DNA of 64,000 nucleotides from NCBI RefSeq assembly GCF_030272615.1, contig NC_081414.1:767570153-767634152 (forward strand). Direction: 5' to 3'. The stretch is from Cryptomeria japonica. Its lineage: Eukaryota > Streptophyta > Pinopsida > Cupressales > Cupressaceae. The notes below the pieces were generated by a model. It made no database searches and was not told where the DNA came from. It worked only from the letters and a program-made list of their open reading frames with translations. This document shows positions 22,666 through 34,532 of the stretch, piece by piece. The position numbers were made by a program, and so were the translations under genes. Every line of letters begins with the position of its first letter. Positions within the stretch are counted from its first letter, which is position 1.

Positions 22666-24101
22666 TGTGTGTGGGAAATATGGTGGGATGAAACACAAAT
22701 TTAGTTTCTTGGACAAGTCCACACACCAATGGGACTCTTGGTGCAAGTTATGGAGCTATGTTTGAATAGCTCAACTTCCCAAGGGATGTTCCATTGTTCT
22801 CTATCTCACAAGACCGCTCAAGCCAATGCCTTTTCTCTCAGATCACCGAGCAAAGTGACTTAGGGATGACAACCATGAGAATGAGGGATATTGATCAATC
22901 TAGTATGAATGCATTCCTAGTTATGCATGATACTAAATCTAACATGATTTAAACTAGCATGGATATGATAATAAGATAAAAGGTTAGTAAAAAAACTATC
23001 CTAACATGCTATACTAGTCTAATATGAGTATTATGTGATAATGCAAATGCCTATTTAAGATGCTATTAAGATTATTTCTATCAAAGAGAGGCTAAATGCT
23101 TGATAAAATGACTAAATATGAAATTGAGATGCTTAGTAAAATATCTATAAGTTTGATGCTAAAGACTTGGATATGATATAAGGAGGGCTCTATTTATAGG
23201 AAAAATAAGGAAATGGATGGTCAGGATTGGATGATCTTATCAAGGGCCAGGATTGAAAGTTATCAATCCATTGACTCAATTCCCACCAATGAAATGGTGA
23301 CAATTGTCAATAAGAGACTGCTTGAGAGGAGATGGAAGAAGCATTAAATGCTTGAGAAGACATGAAAGTTACCTTAGGAGGTAAGGTTAAGGTTAGCCTA
23401 GAGTCATCCATTGGATAAAGCTTTTATCCAAGGGTTAAACTCTTGTGCAAGGGTTAAGGAATAACCAAGGGTAAAGATGAGGGTTGAGTTAGACAAAAAG
23501 TCTTCAACCATGCTAAAAATGGTAAGTTAACCATTAATGGTTTGTAAGACTTTGGGGACAAATTTGTAAGAGTCCTTCCAAATTTGGGGGAACTCAACAA
23601 GTTAGCTTGTTGAATGGATAAAGCCTTTATTGCTTTTGGAAGACTTTTGTCCAAATAGGAGAAGTGACATCCTCAAATTTGGGGAAAGGGGATGATTAAG
23701 AGGTTTAGGCCTAATTGATTAGGATTAGATGGGTTCTAGAAGAATTTAGGAAGGGGGGCTAGGAGGTAAGTGGGAGATGTAGGATTTTACAAGTGGGCGA
23801 GGAAAATATAATTTAATTGAAATAAAATTAATTTATTTCAATTATGGGTGCGACTTGCCTTTTTGGGATTTTGGAATTTTAATTAAATGTAAATTTAATT
23901 AAATGGGCTAGAAGGAGGATTTAATAAAGTAAATTGTTTAATCAAATGGGGTAGAAAAGACTTAGGTGAACCTAATTAAATAAATTGAATAATTTATTTA
24001 ATTAAATAGATGAATATGAATAATTTAATTAAATAGAGGAATAGGAGTAAAATGAATATTAAATATTCACTTAGGAAAGTGGTCATTTTTGTATGTCTAC
24101 A
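22666..24101 (-). repeat. 3' LTR of element T
   Basis: From TGTGTGTGGGAAATATGG to TGCATTTTTGTATG-type end sequence and CTACA (1436 bases), the partner of 54516-55904. A minus-strand TATA element (CTATAAATAG) lies at 23190-23199 and is identical in the other LTR. The frame at 23454-23654 recurs in the other LTR at 55281-55481, but it is only shared LTR sequence. Confidence 0.93.
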
Positions 24102-24116
24102 TTTTGCCCCTCTTTT
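24102..24116 (-). promoter_or_regulatory. Polypurine tract of element T
   Basis: The minus strand reads AAAAGAGGGGCAAAA directly next to the LTR start (TGTAGACA). This fixes the orientation of T. Confidence 0.85.
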
Positions 24117-24690
24117 AAGTGATGTGTGTGCACATGTTGATTCAAAGAAAATTGTCGGATATGTCACCAAAATTTGATCGATGTGATGTCATGTATCGAG
24201 ATGTTGATATTGTGCGTCGAGCTGTTGATGTCGTGCCGTAGATTTGATAAATGATATTGATGATGCCCCCTCGGGAGATAAATCAAAAATTTTTAAAAAT
24301 TTGTTGAGTTGATAAGAGTTTTTTATCTGATTCCATTTTAAAATTTTGACTGTGTTTAATGCATTGTAATTGATTCATCTCTTGAAAATAATGTTCGATA
24401 GGGTTAAAAGTGAGAAAATAAGGAAAATACATGCCCCACTTACTAACCCTTTTTAACTTTTACCCTATAAAAAGGTAAAAAGTGATTTTATTTTTATCAT
24501 TTGCACCTTTTAACTTTTTGTGAGAGTGACAAAATGCTAGTTCCCTATGCTTCCCACTGATTCGAGCACAATCTTCGATATTGGAGGCCTGCCGTGTATG
24601 GTCCACTTGGAAGTCACCTTAATCTTGTCCTATTTATTTTTTATTTTGTCGATTTTAGTCACGTTTTTAATTTTTTGCTTTCGATTTTCA
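24117..24690. other. 3' untranslated sequence of element T
   Basis: AT-rich sequence with no gene. It contains a GATGTTGATRTYGTGC-like phrase repeated two or three times (about 24196-24265), and AGGGTTAAAAGT / ACTTTTACCCT segments near 24400-24490 that could pair as an inverted repeat. Confidence 0.4.
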
Positions 24691-25030
24691 CGGTTTAGCG
24701 TGTAGTGTGCCTACCTTAGTGCATACGATAGGAAATTTAGTGCACAGGGTTTTTCAACTAGGGTAGCATCTGGGAGTCTTCCTGTAGCACATCGTAGGTT
24801 TAGGGTAACGCGTAGGGTACATTAGCGCATAGGGATATTAGGGTAGCACATGCAGTGCATAGGGTAGTAGGTAGGGTTGACCTAGCGCTTAGGGTGCTTA
24901 GGTTAGCGCAATGGAAGCTTTGGCTAGTGCATAGAGCTAGTTTAGCGCATAGGGTAAAGGTCTTAGCTTGTAGCCAAGTTTAGTTAGCATATAGGTGGCA
25001 GCTTAGCACGTAGGAGGGATACTTTGGCAC
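24690..25030 (+). repeat. Degenerate TTAGCGCATAGGGT repeat array in element T
   Basis: At least ten imperfect copies of TTAGYGCATAGGGT-like units (for example TTAGCGCATAGGGATATT and TTTAGCGCATAGGGTAAAG), irregularly spaced by 10-30 bases. The reverse complement of this motif forms a second array in the leader at 52270-54440. Confidence 0.65.
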
Positions 25031-25369
25031 TTGGGCAAGAAAAATGGATAGAAAGGACTTGGAAGAATGCATCGTAGGGGGGATAGGTGAGTTAGATGGC
25101 TTAGAAGGGGGTAGGTTCCTACCAAGTGCTTTGGGATGGGTTTCAAGCCAATGTTTTGCCTGTTGTGATGATGTCTGATTTTTGATATAATGATGGATAG
25201 GATTTGAAATTGCTTTTGTTTTTGAAGTGCCAAGCTGATTGATTGGATGAGGATCTTGATTTTTTCATTGATATGGATCTTTGATTTTTACCTTGTAATT
25301 GAGTTTGATGTCCAATATGAGCTCCGAGTCTTGATTTTTGATATGATTCCTGATATGATGCTTGCGATA

Positions 25370-25740
25370 TGGATTTTTGAGTTGCTTGTGTTATGGGTCT
25401 TTGAGTTTCTTGCGTTATGGGTATTTGAGTTGCTTGTGTTACGAGTCTTTGATTTTTGATATGGGACTTTGCGTTATGGGTCATTGAGTTGCTTGGATTA
25501 TGGGTCTTTGAGTTGCTTGTGTTATGGGTCTTTGAGTTGCTTGCATTATAGGTCTTTGATTTTTGATATGGGACTTTGCATTATGGGTCATTGAGTTGCT
25601 TGTGTTATGGGTCTTTGAGTTGCTTGCATTATGGGTCTTTGATTTTCAATATGGGACTTTGCATTATGGGTCATTGAGCTACTTGCATTGTGGGTCTTTG
25701 AGTTGCTTGCATTATGGGTCTTTGATTTTCGATATGGGAC
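25370..25740 (+). repeat. 24-base minisatellite upstream of the mobile-domain gene
   Basis: Imperfect tandem copies of GGGTCTTTGAGTTGCTTGYG + TTAT, about 13 units, with TTGATTTTTGATATGGGACT interruptions. Because 24 is a multiple of three, it stays open in frame and mimics a protein repeating WVFELLVL; this is not considered coding. Weaker copies continue to about 25900. Confidence 0.8.
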
Positions 25741-25993
25741 TTGATATTGCTTTTGATATGGTTCTTGATTTAATTGATTTCGATATGGAAGTTTCGTTAT
25801 AGTTCTTGGATTTTTGATATGGTTCTCACGTTATGGATTTCAATATGATTCTTGCGTTATAGTTCTTGGATTCTCAATATGGTTCTTACATTATGGATTT
25901 CGATATGATTCTTTCTTGTTTTAAGTTAATTATTATTTTGATTGGATATATTAGATTGATGTGGGAACTAATGTTGAACATTTGTGTTGTTGC

Positions 25994-27354
25994 AGGCACA
26001 ACTTGGCGTACTCTAGTCGTGAGAACGATTTCCTAGACCATGGTCCTTGATTCCATGGTTGTAACAGGTAGATAGGGATGTTATTGAGAGGTGTGGTTTA
26101 TCCTCTTTGTTGGATATGCCTCGGTATATCATTAACTGAGGTTTACTGACAACTTTGGTAGAGATGTGGCACAGTGATACAAACACCTTTCAATTGACTA
26201 CTGGTGAGATGACAGTGACTGTTGAGGACTGTTATCGGATTCTGCGGATTCCAGTGATTGGGGCATTATTGCCATATGAGCAGACTGAGGAGGGTGAGAC
26301 AAAGGCTCTTTGGTGGATTTTTCATGATGATTATATTAGCGAATATGAGATCCCTTGGCAGGAGTTTATATATTTTGATTATGCTCCACTGCCCTCTGTA
26401 CTAGCAGGTTTTGTAGGTGGATTCTTGTGTCTCGACCGTAGGTCAAAGGGATTGGCAATGGGGTGGGGATTGGTTCTAGAGGATATGGTGACATAGGGAC
26501 GTAGGTTCGCTTGGGGGTCTTGGATGTTATCCCACCTTTACAGAGAGCTTCACCAGGTGGTCTATCTAGGATATAGAAGCTTGTCAGCTAGGGTCACATT
26601 ATTACAGGTGTGTGATTGGGAGCATATTCCTATAGCTAGACTACTTGCAGACAAGGATAGGCTCATTGATCGAGCTTACATGTATGGATACACAGGGATA
26701 GTTGTCCAGTGTAAGTTGGGCAAACTAGAGCATTGGAGGAGGGTGCTGGATGATATTGATACGATCATCTAGAGATCGTATATGGATTGTGAGGTGTGGG
26801 TGGAGGACGGGCTAGAGATACCCTATGTATACATGTCGAGATACTTGATTGGGTGGAAACCCTTTATCATTGAGAGATTATTGGATAGCCATGTTTAGCG
26901 GCAGTATGGTGGACAACAGTGTATGTCATAGGGAGCATGCTTATATGCTCGCCAGAGACAAGATGTGCTAGAGTGGGGGTTTACTATTGATAGACCAATG
27001 ACTATGGAGGAGTACATGCTCTTGATCAGACATATATGGGATTACGGGGAGGGAGTGGTAGATGTTAGGATGATGGGGGAGTTCTTTGCTTACTTTGTGG
27101 CACATGTCATGGCACAAATATCAGATCCAATGGAGATACTTCCTACCTTCGATGATGATGAGGATGAGCAGCCAGAGAGGCAAGGGGAGTTGAGACAGAG
27201 AGAGGAGGTTTTGCCCTTGGAGCTAGTGGGGTTGGCAGGGCAGGCGAGGTGATAGCAGTTGTGGATGGTTTGAGGAATTTAGGTGGTTTACCCAGAGGAG
27301 GAGATCAGATGGGTTACCTCCACCGGTGCCTAGGATAGGGACATGTATGGTTTG
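25994..27354 (+). pseudogene. Plant mobile domain (MAIN-like) pseudogene, antisense in T, 5' part
   Basis: An intron-like TTTGTGTTGTTGCAG ends at 25993. The following sequence gives GTTWRTLV, VDRDVIERCGLSSLLDMPRY, then TTLVEMWHSDTNTFQLTTGE and MTVTVEDCYRILRIPVIGA. This matches the plant mobile domain pattern (W-x-T-x-TF-x-L-x-x-GEMT-x-T-x-ED). Further blocks are LYRELHQVVYLGYRSLSARV and YVYMSRYLIGWKPFIIERLL. One frame (26077-27252) carries a TGA near 26136 and TAG codons near 26494, 26770, 26897 and 26929. Family proteins act in silencing and development or are carried by transposons. It runs opposite to T's own genes. G interrupts it at 27354; it resumes at 37957. Confidence 0.78.
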
Positions 27355-28137
27355 TGTCTACCCCAACTATAATGAAAATAATAATACCTCTAATTAAAAT
27401 CTCAATCCAGAGTTTGGAAATTCATATGGTAGAGTTTACTATTCTCATGGCTGGTGTTCATTTAGTTGTCAATCCAGGAACGTAAAACTTGAAATGGGTC
27501 TACAATATATATGCACTAAGCTCCTTAAATGATTATTCTATATTATTGTAGGAAAGGTAGGAATGGAAATCATAAAAGGCTAAATGAAAGCTTTACAAAA
27601 CTCTGCTGAAATGATCTAATGAAAATAATAGGAATCACACCGTTCTGCCTTGGCTGTAGGAACAGTCAAAGGATATATTTCTAGTGGCTGCAGGAACAAT
27701 CTAGTCATGAACTCCTACCGCAACTAAGTAAAACTAACTTCAATAATCATAAACATAGGATCACTCACCAAGTGGGCCCCCTTAGATAAGTGATATCAAA
27801 CTCTCAGCAAAGAACTATTAATAGATCAGAATAACATATTCGTATTCATTTCTTCTTGAAAGATGATTACATATTCTAAAAGAGAAAATTCAGAATGCTT
27901 GACAAAAACTCTACTCAATCCCTTTCCATTCTATCTAAAAACTCTACTCAATCGCTTTCCATTCTATCTAACTCTCAAAAAAGAAGGAAGAACTTATTAT
28001 ATAGAAAAGATAAACTACAATGGGCAACTCAAGTTACGCCCAGAAGAAGAGGTGGATAGCTGCAGATGAAGGGGATAACAGAGAGCTTGGCTGCAGGAAC
28101 TGTGGATTTGAAACCAAACCATAGTCTTTGCATGCCA
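27355..28137 (-). repeat. 3' LTR of element G (part shared with the 5' LTR)
   Basis: Starts TGTCTACCCCAACTATAATG, matches 37206-37956, and ends at TTTGCATGCCA. It is 32 bases longer than its partner mainly because the segment around CTACTCAATCCCTTTCCATT is duplicated in tandem (27910-27970). The plus frame at 27863-28069 is a by-product of that. Confidence 0.85.
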
Positions 28138-28630
28138 AAGTGATATTTTGCGAATTAAATATGCACCAGAGTTAAAATCCCATGGTGAAGTACAACTGCT
28201 CTGATTATACCATACATTGCACTCGCTTGAATCTCCTTCAGTTTGACCTCCAGCTATCTGAACGTGATTCTTCAGTCCTTAAGCACGAAAGAAAATCCTC
28301 CACCGTAGCATCAATGATTATCTGCACTAAAACATAAATAACATACAAGGACATGCATATGTATCTTACTTAACTAATACATTCATTACCTCACATATGA
28401 AATCATCTTAAATAATCCACATATCACAGGGACAAACCATTTGGCTGCAGGAATAAATTGACATGGCTGCAGGAATTAACCAACAAAGTTCAAACATGAC
28501 TTCTTGAGTTCAGTTTTAAAACATGGATTACATATAGTCAATTCACAATACCTTACTATCACAATGTAACCCAAAAGATACACAAAACCTAAGAGTCCTA
28601 ATAAAAAACATGTCAATACATCGACTTATC
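28138..28630 (-). other. 3' untranslated sequence or further U3 of element G
   Basis: No gene. It ends at a minus-strand purine run (AAAGTTGGGGGGCA, 28628-28641) that looks like a polypurine tract. If so, the true 3' LTR extends to about 28630 and this stretch is U3 missing from the 5' LTR. It contains two GGCTGCAGGAAT motifs (28443, 28464). Confidence 0.5.
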
Positions 28631-28949
28631 ATGCCCCCCAACTTTAAGGGTTTGCTGCTCCTGTAGCAAAAGGAAAATTTCTGATTTTTGCCGAAACTCT
28701 AAAATCACCAACAGTGTCTTGTCCTTTTCCCTTGGAAGGCAAATTCCAATAAAATCCTTTCATTTTCTCCAACTTGGACCATCTAGCTGTTTCTTTCACA
28801 ACTACATCATAATTCTGTTTTGTTGGTTGGCATGCCAAAAGTGGCCACATAAGGATCAGAGGGTGAAAGATAAATGACAACCAGTTATTGGATTTTTCCC
28901 TGCCTAGTTGTATGTACCTGGAGGCTCTCTGTATAGCTGCATGAAAATT

Positions 28950-31057
28950 CTATAATGAGTAGGGTTCTCCCAGTTTTAAATGATCTGGTAGATGATTCCA
29001 GCATTGAGTTAGCCCTTCTAGTGCTGTTGTCCTGTGGGTCTGAACCAATTGCTCATACGCTTGATAGACTTCCTCTCTCATTGGAAGTACTATCTTACTA
29101 ACATCATCTCTTATTAGAAACTTTTTCCAATCATAATATAGAACCGTGGGTGCTTCTGATTCCCTCCTCAATGGAAATGGATAGTCAAGTTCCAATTTTT
29201 CAAACTCCCTGGCTTGTGGTCCTATAATCATCTCATTTTGTATCCAAGACATTAGAGTTCTAAGATGGATATCCCCAATGTACAACAAAGGATTCCATTC
29301 TCTGTCCTGGGGTACAACATAGTTATGTAAATATAATTCACATAACAGATTCCTTACAGCATGTGAGGAGGTTTGATAAGCATGATAGAATTCCTCAGGT
29401 GTTTCCAAGGATGGATTAAGGTCCCTTACAATGCGGTTTAATCTGAAATTTAGATACCATTCTTTCAAATGCACTGCATAAATTCTTGGGGGAGCCCTAC
29501 ACTGCATTATCTTAGGAACCATACCATAAATCTCTTCTACCTTAGCCTCCAATTCTTTAATTCTATTATCTTTCTTCTCAATCTCTTTTTGTTGTTATTA
29601 ATTATCCCTTGCAACCTATCCTTCTCTATTTCCCATTGCCTAAAAAATATTAAAGAAATTGATAAACTAGTTAGGGATGAAGGAGTTCTTATAGGTCCTA
29701 CCTTAGACCGTGGGATTTCTTCAATAAATTCCTCATTCTGGATTGGCATATCTCTCTCATTTTCTTCAGGTTGATGTGGAACATCATCAATAATCTCCTC
29801 ATATTGCAATGACACTGAAGCAAGATTTGCAAGCTTATCCATTACAATTTCTTCCTGAATTTCTTCTTGGATTTCTTCTTCCACAGGGTTTTCTTGAATT
29901 TCCTCTTCTGCAGGGTTTTCTTGAATTTCCTCTTCCACAGAGTTTTCTTGAATTTCCTCTTCCACAGGGTTTTCTTGAATTTCCTTCTCTACAACATCTT
30001 CTTCTTCTGAAGTTTCTACCACAATCACCTCTACTGGATTACTCACAGGTTGAGTCTTATGTGTCCTCCTTCTTGTTCTCCTTACATACACTTTTGAAAT
30101 AGACATAGGAGTTTTTGTTTTTGTTCGACGCCTCTTGGTTACAGGAGGAATATGCACTTCCTGTGGCCGGATAACAAATTCTTCATCTGATTCCTCATTT
30201 TCCAATTCTTTTCCTTCCCTTTGCAAAGTAGGTGAATCTCTTTGAAGAGAGGTAGAGGGTTGTCCTTTGATTGACTCTACTTCAATATTTTCTTCTATAA
30301 TAATTGTGGCTCCTTCAACAACCAGCAAACCCTCATCTTCACCAGAAAGATCTTCTGCAACTATCTCTTCTTGAACCGATGGATTATTTTCAATAGGGGC
30401 TTCATCAACCCTAAATTGCAGAATATCCTCAAACACACCCCATTCCATTTGTGAAACATCTCTCAGGGACCATTGTACTAGCAACTTCACTAGTCCATGA
30501 TGGCTAACAGAGTGATTTACATAGTTTTTAGTCTCCTTAGCACTTATACAAATGAGATGATACAAGAAATTTGGGACATTAACTTGCTGGTCATGACACA
30601 GATGACTAAGTAACTTGAAGTGAGGTGAATGGAGATTTGAATAGTGTCCTTCACATGTAATATATTTCATAATATACAGAGCTACCTGAGGCCAATGTGT
30701 TGGAAAAGAAACTCTTCTAGTCCCTTGCCTATCCACCATTAAGGGTCTGTCAGTAGAAATTGTGAACTTTACCCTGGCACTCCTTGCATCCTTCAATTCT
30801 GGAAAGATTTCTCCTTCCTGCAGCAACCCTGTGACCTCTGTAATTTGCTACTCTGTAGCAATTACCCTCAACCCTTTAACTGTAGCTTCTCCTTCATCAA
30901 AAGAATGCAAAAATTTCACAGCTATTTTGTCGTTGAAATCCTTGATTCTCAAGAAATAATCCAGCCAGCCGTGGTTTTGGAAATAATGCACAGAGACAAC
31001 ATCCTGCAACAACCCTTCATGGACCGTTGGTTCATGGAAAATTAGATCACCACCCAT
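28950..31057 (-). pseudogene. Element G extra ORF downstream of integrase
   Basis: About 700 codons starting MGGDLIFHEPTVHEG at 31057. A single TAG near 30847 interrupts an otherwise open frame to 29537; a shift then leads into 29552-28950. The N-terminal 250 residues are globular, with FLRIKDFNDKIAVKFLHSFD, ITEVTGLLQEGEIFPEL and PHFKLLSHLCHDQQVNVPNF. This recalls the putative plant transposon protein domain of Athila-like elements, a recognition from memory. A glutamate-rich middle contains five 9-residue EEEIQENPV repeats (29868-29985). The C-terminal 200 residues start MEAKVEEIYGMVPKIMQCR. There is no signal peptide or clear membrane segment to support an envelope role. Confidence 0.7.
29868..29985 (-). 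repeat. 27-base tandem repeat inside the G extra ORF
   Basis: About five copies of a 27-base unit encoding EEEIQENPV, in frame. Antisense, it produces the spurious plus-strand frame at 29809-30102. Confidence 0.85.
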
Positions 31058-31695
31058 CTTTTACTCTGATACTTCTGCAGCTTCACCAAAATGTTTGAGA
31101 GATTCACAAAAACTAAAATCTACATATCTTAATTTTGGCGGCAGAACTTATTATTCACTTGCGTGAAATAATAATCATCATAAGTAATGTCATTTAGGAA
31201 ATCAATGTGGGATATCAATAAATCTTATTGGGAAAAATGACCATAAAGTACCCCCCCCAACTTAACCTAGCATGTGTCCACACAGGCTGACAATATTTTG
31301 GGTTTGGAGCGGATTAAAATAGTATTAAAATCATAATGACCTAATAAATGCATAATTAAAATAAAGTACAATATACACGTACCTGCAATCGGGCGAAAAT
31401 GATTGCAAAATGAAATGAAGTGATAGGTAAGAAAGTGGGATGGAATGTAGTGGATGGAACTTTATGTACGGAGAACAATGTTTCTCATGGAAATATTTTA
31501 TTATGATACGGTAAATAAGTTCACTGCAGAGGCTGTAGGAACATCACCTTTATCAACATGAATTGATACTGAATCATTGGCAGTTGCTGCAGGAACTTGT
31601 ATTTCATTTTGAGGAGAAAACTGCTGCAGGAACTCTTCTCTAGTAGTTGGCTTGTGATAAAGTCATAGTCGGTGTCCATTCACTAAGAGTTTAAA
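31058..31695 (-). other. Spacer between integrase and the extra ORF of G
   Basis: No gene. A minus-strand purine run, AAGTTGGGGGGG (about 31251-31263), resembles an internal (central) polypurine tract. Three GCTGCAGGAAC-type motifs lie at 31531, 31584 and 31623. Confidence 0.5.
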
Positions 31696-32709
31696 TCAAA
31701 CAGGATCTATTGTAGACAACCGAACTGCTCCATTGTGAAAAACTTCCTCTACCTCATAAGGACCTAACCACCTTGTTTGGAGTTTTCCCATAGCATCTTT
31801 ATATCTGGAATCATACAAGAGTTCCCAGTCACCAACTTTGAATTTCTTTTCTCTGATATATTTATCATGCCATCTGGCTCTTTGGTTTTGAATCAATTCT
31901 ATCTGTTGAACATCTATCTTTCTCCATTCATCAAAAGCATTTAATTGTTGAATGCATTCCTTCTGTGCTTCAGACAATGTCATATTTAGTTGTAGAGCTG
32001 TTCTCAAGGTCTTATGCTCAAATTCAATAGGCATCATTGTTGTTTTTCCATAAGCCATCTCAAAAGGTGTGAATCCAATTGGTGTTTTCCATGTTGTTCT
32101 ATATGCCCAAATTGCCTCTGAAAGCCGAAGAGACCAATCTTTCTTGTGGATAGACACTGATTTGGTAAGAATAGCCTCAAGCTCTCTGTTGGTAACTTCT
32201 ACTTGTCCATTAGACTATGGATGATATGGAGTAGATTTCCTATGTCTTATATTGTATTCATCGACCAAAGCTTTTATCAATGTTGATTTAAATTGAGGTC
32301 CCTGATATGAGACAATTTCATTGGGTACTCCATACCTTGTAAATATTTCTTCATAGAGAAACTCAGCTACCTCATTATCTCTTGCATGTTGCATAGCTCT
32401 AGCTTCTACCCATTTTGTCATATAGTCTGTACATACCACGATATAAGATTTGCCATTAGAAGGTGGATCAATGGGGCTAACAAAATCTAATCCCCACTTG
32501 TCAAATGGTGTAACAGATATTTGAGGATATAGTGGCATCTCATCAAATTTTGTAGGTCTACCCATTCGCTTACATCTGTCACACTTCCTTGTGTACTGAG
32601 TTGCATCCTTGTGTAGTGTAGGCCAATAATAACCAGTATTGAGTATTTTCAGTGCTATCCTTTTGGCAGCAAAATGACCTCCAAATGGCTCATCATGACA
32701 TGCATGCAA
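31696..32709 (-). pseudogene. pol: Element G integrase
   Basis: In order: the HHCC zinc domain (HACHDEPFGGHF, then CDRCKRMG), the catalytic core with VCTDYMTKWVEA (first Asp), and IVSYQGPQFKS, where the family has a second catalytic Asp in place of the Tyr. The third acid is seen as SNGQVEVTNRE, preceded by a TAG at 32213 where HPQ is expected. The C-terminal part ends KFKVGDWELLYDSRY and LQTRWLGPYEVEEVFHNGAV. Integrase would insert the cDNA. The Asp-to-Tyr change and the nonsense codon make it inactive. It is in the same frame as RT and RNase H. Confidence 0.93.
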
Positions 32710-32961
32710 GATGTCATATGTTTCATCCTCTCTGACACATCTTCACATGACTTGATCAGGTCCAGTATAAAATAGACAATCAGCAATCCATGAAAAGTTT
32801 CAACTTTTTTCGACTAGCAACCTTCTTTCCTTAGGAGAAAAAGAAATTGGCATCTTAGCTGCAGCTAAATAGTTGGCAATATCAGCATACCAAGGAGTAT
32901 GAGCCTATATGAGAAACAAATGCTCATCTGGAAAAGTGTCATCTATCATTGTAGAGTCTTC

Positions 32962-33588
32962 CTACAATTGAAGACATGAAAGATAATCTGCAACAACATT
33001 AGACTTCCCTGGCTTATCAACAACTGTGATATCAAATTCCTGCATCAACAATAACCAGCAAGCCAGTCTACCAGTGATGGATGGCTCATTCATGAGATAT
33101 CTAATTGCAATATGATCTGTATGCACAAATATGGGATACCCTATAATATAGTGTCTAAACCTTTTAAGGGCATATATGACAACTAGCATTTCCTTTTCAG
33201 TAACTGTATAATTCAATTCAGGTCCTTGCAAATTCTTGCTGATATAATATATTGCATTTTCCAACTTGTCAACTTTTTGTCCCAGCACTGCTCCTATAGC
33301 ATAGTCAGATGCAGCAGTATGGATTTGGAATGGTAGAGACCAATTAGGTCCTTTTAGAACTGGTGCTTGAGTCAAAGAATGCTTAAGCTTTAAAAAAGCT
33401 TCATTGCATGCTGAGGTCCATTTAAATTCTGCATCTTTAGTAAGCAGTGTATATAAGGGACTTGCAATTTTGCTGAAATCTTTAATAAACCTTTTGTAGT
33501 ATCCAGCATGGCCAAGAAAACTTCTCACATCTTTCTGCTTAATAGGGTCATTAATATGCTGAATAACCTCAATCTTTGTTGGATCCAC
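32962..33588 (-). pseudogene. pol: Element G RNase H
   Basis: The open frame of 208 codons reads VRSFLGHAGYYKRFIKDFSK (RT connection), IHTAASDYAIGAVLGQ (first acidic site, ASD kept), YTVTEKEMLVVIYALKRFRH (Glu), VHTDHIAIRYLM (Asp) and NVVADYLSCL at the end. Downstream, toward integrase, are several TAG/TGA stops. Confidence 0.92.
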
Positions 33589-33690
33589 TTGTATACCTTG
33601 TATAGATATATGATGACCAAGGACTATTCATTCTTCCATCATAATGAAACACTTTTCACTGTTTAGAGACAAGTTGTAGTCTTCACACCG

Positions 33691-34532
33691 CTACAAAACT
33701 TTCTTCAAATTACCTAATGCTTGATCAAATTTAGAACCATAAGTTGTAAAATCATCCATGTAAATTTCCATAATGTCTTGAGAAATATCAGAAAAAATAC
33801 TGATCACTACCCTTTGAAAAGTGGCTGGAGCATTACACAACCCAAAAGGAAGAACCAAATATGCATAAGTGCCCCATGGGCATGTAAATGTTGTTTTCTC
33901 TTGATCCTCAGGAGCTATTTGTATCTGATTATAGCCACTAAATCCATCCAAGAATGAAAAATATCTCTTACCAGCAAGAGAATCCAATACTTGATCCACA
34001 AATGGCAGTGGAAAATGATCCTTCCTTGTGGCTAAGTTCAAGGCTCTATAATCAACACATACTCTCCATTTGCCTCCCTTTTTAGGAACTATCACCAAAG
34101 GTGATACCCATTGACTGTCAGAGATAGGATAGATAAACCTAGCTTTCAACAATTTTTGCAATTCTTCTTTAACTATCTCCTTCAAGGCAGGATTGACTCT
34201 TCTTTGAGGTTGTCTGAGGGGGCAACACTCATCCTTATGTAAATGCGATGAGTACAAACTGCTGGATCAATTCCATTCATATCCTTGTAATCCCATGCAA
34301 AGGCATTTCTATAGAGTTTTAGCAAGTCCACTAGGCTATCCTTTTGAGTATCTATTATATTCTTTTTGATGTTCAAATATTTATTCAATTCAACCTCTAT
34401 CTTGATAGTAAGATCAATCTGATTTATATCAGAAACATGAGAATATGACAATTCTTGCGGCAACAAGGTATGCAAGATATCAGTGGCTACAGGAAAGTCC
34501 AACCCTGTAATATTCGGAACCAATTCCTGCAA
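33691..34532 (-). pseudogene. pol: Element G reverse transcriptase
   Basis: 34532-34182 gives the lead-in ending NGIDPAVCTHRIYIRMSV. A frame change then leads into 34257-33691 with QWVSPLVIVPKKGGKWRVCV, DYRALNLATRKDHFPLPFVD, FSFLDGFSGYNQIQIAPEDQ, LPFGLCNAPATFQR and the catalytic YMDD (IYMDDFTTYG). All standard gypsy RT motifs are in order. A TAG at 33691 cuts it from RNase H. Confidence 0.93.

Noticed and set aside
23454-23654. 66-codon frame present in both T LTRs (also 55281-55481)
   Set aside because: Shared because LTRs are copies; the sequence has no motif and lies in U3 antisense to nothing known.
24690-25030. CRISPR-like or satellite array
   Set aside because: Units are degenerate and irregularly spaced, with no uniform spacers; this is plant nuclear DNA.
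25247-25802. Hydrophobic repeat protein (FELLVLWV units)
   Set aside because: It is only the translation of a 24-base minisatellite; a membrane protein is not supported.
29809-30102. Plus-strand leucine/proline-rich frame
   Set aside because: Exact antisense of the Glu-rich repeats in the G extra ORF.
28950-31057. Envelope-like protein in G
   Set aside because: Position fits an Athila env-like ORF, but I see no signal peptide, transmembrane segment or cleavage site.
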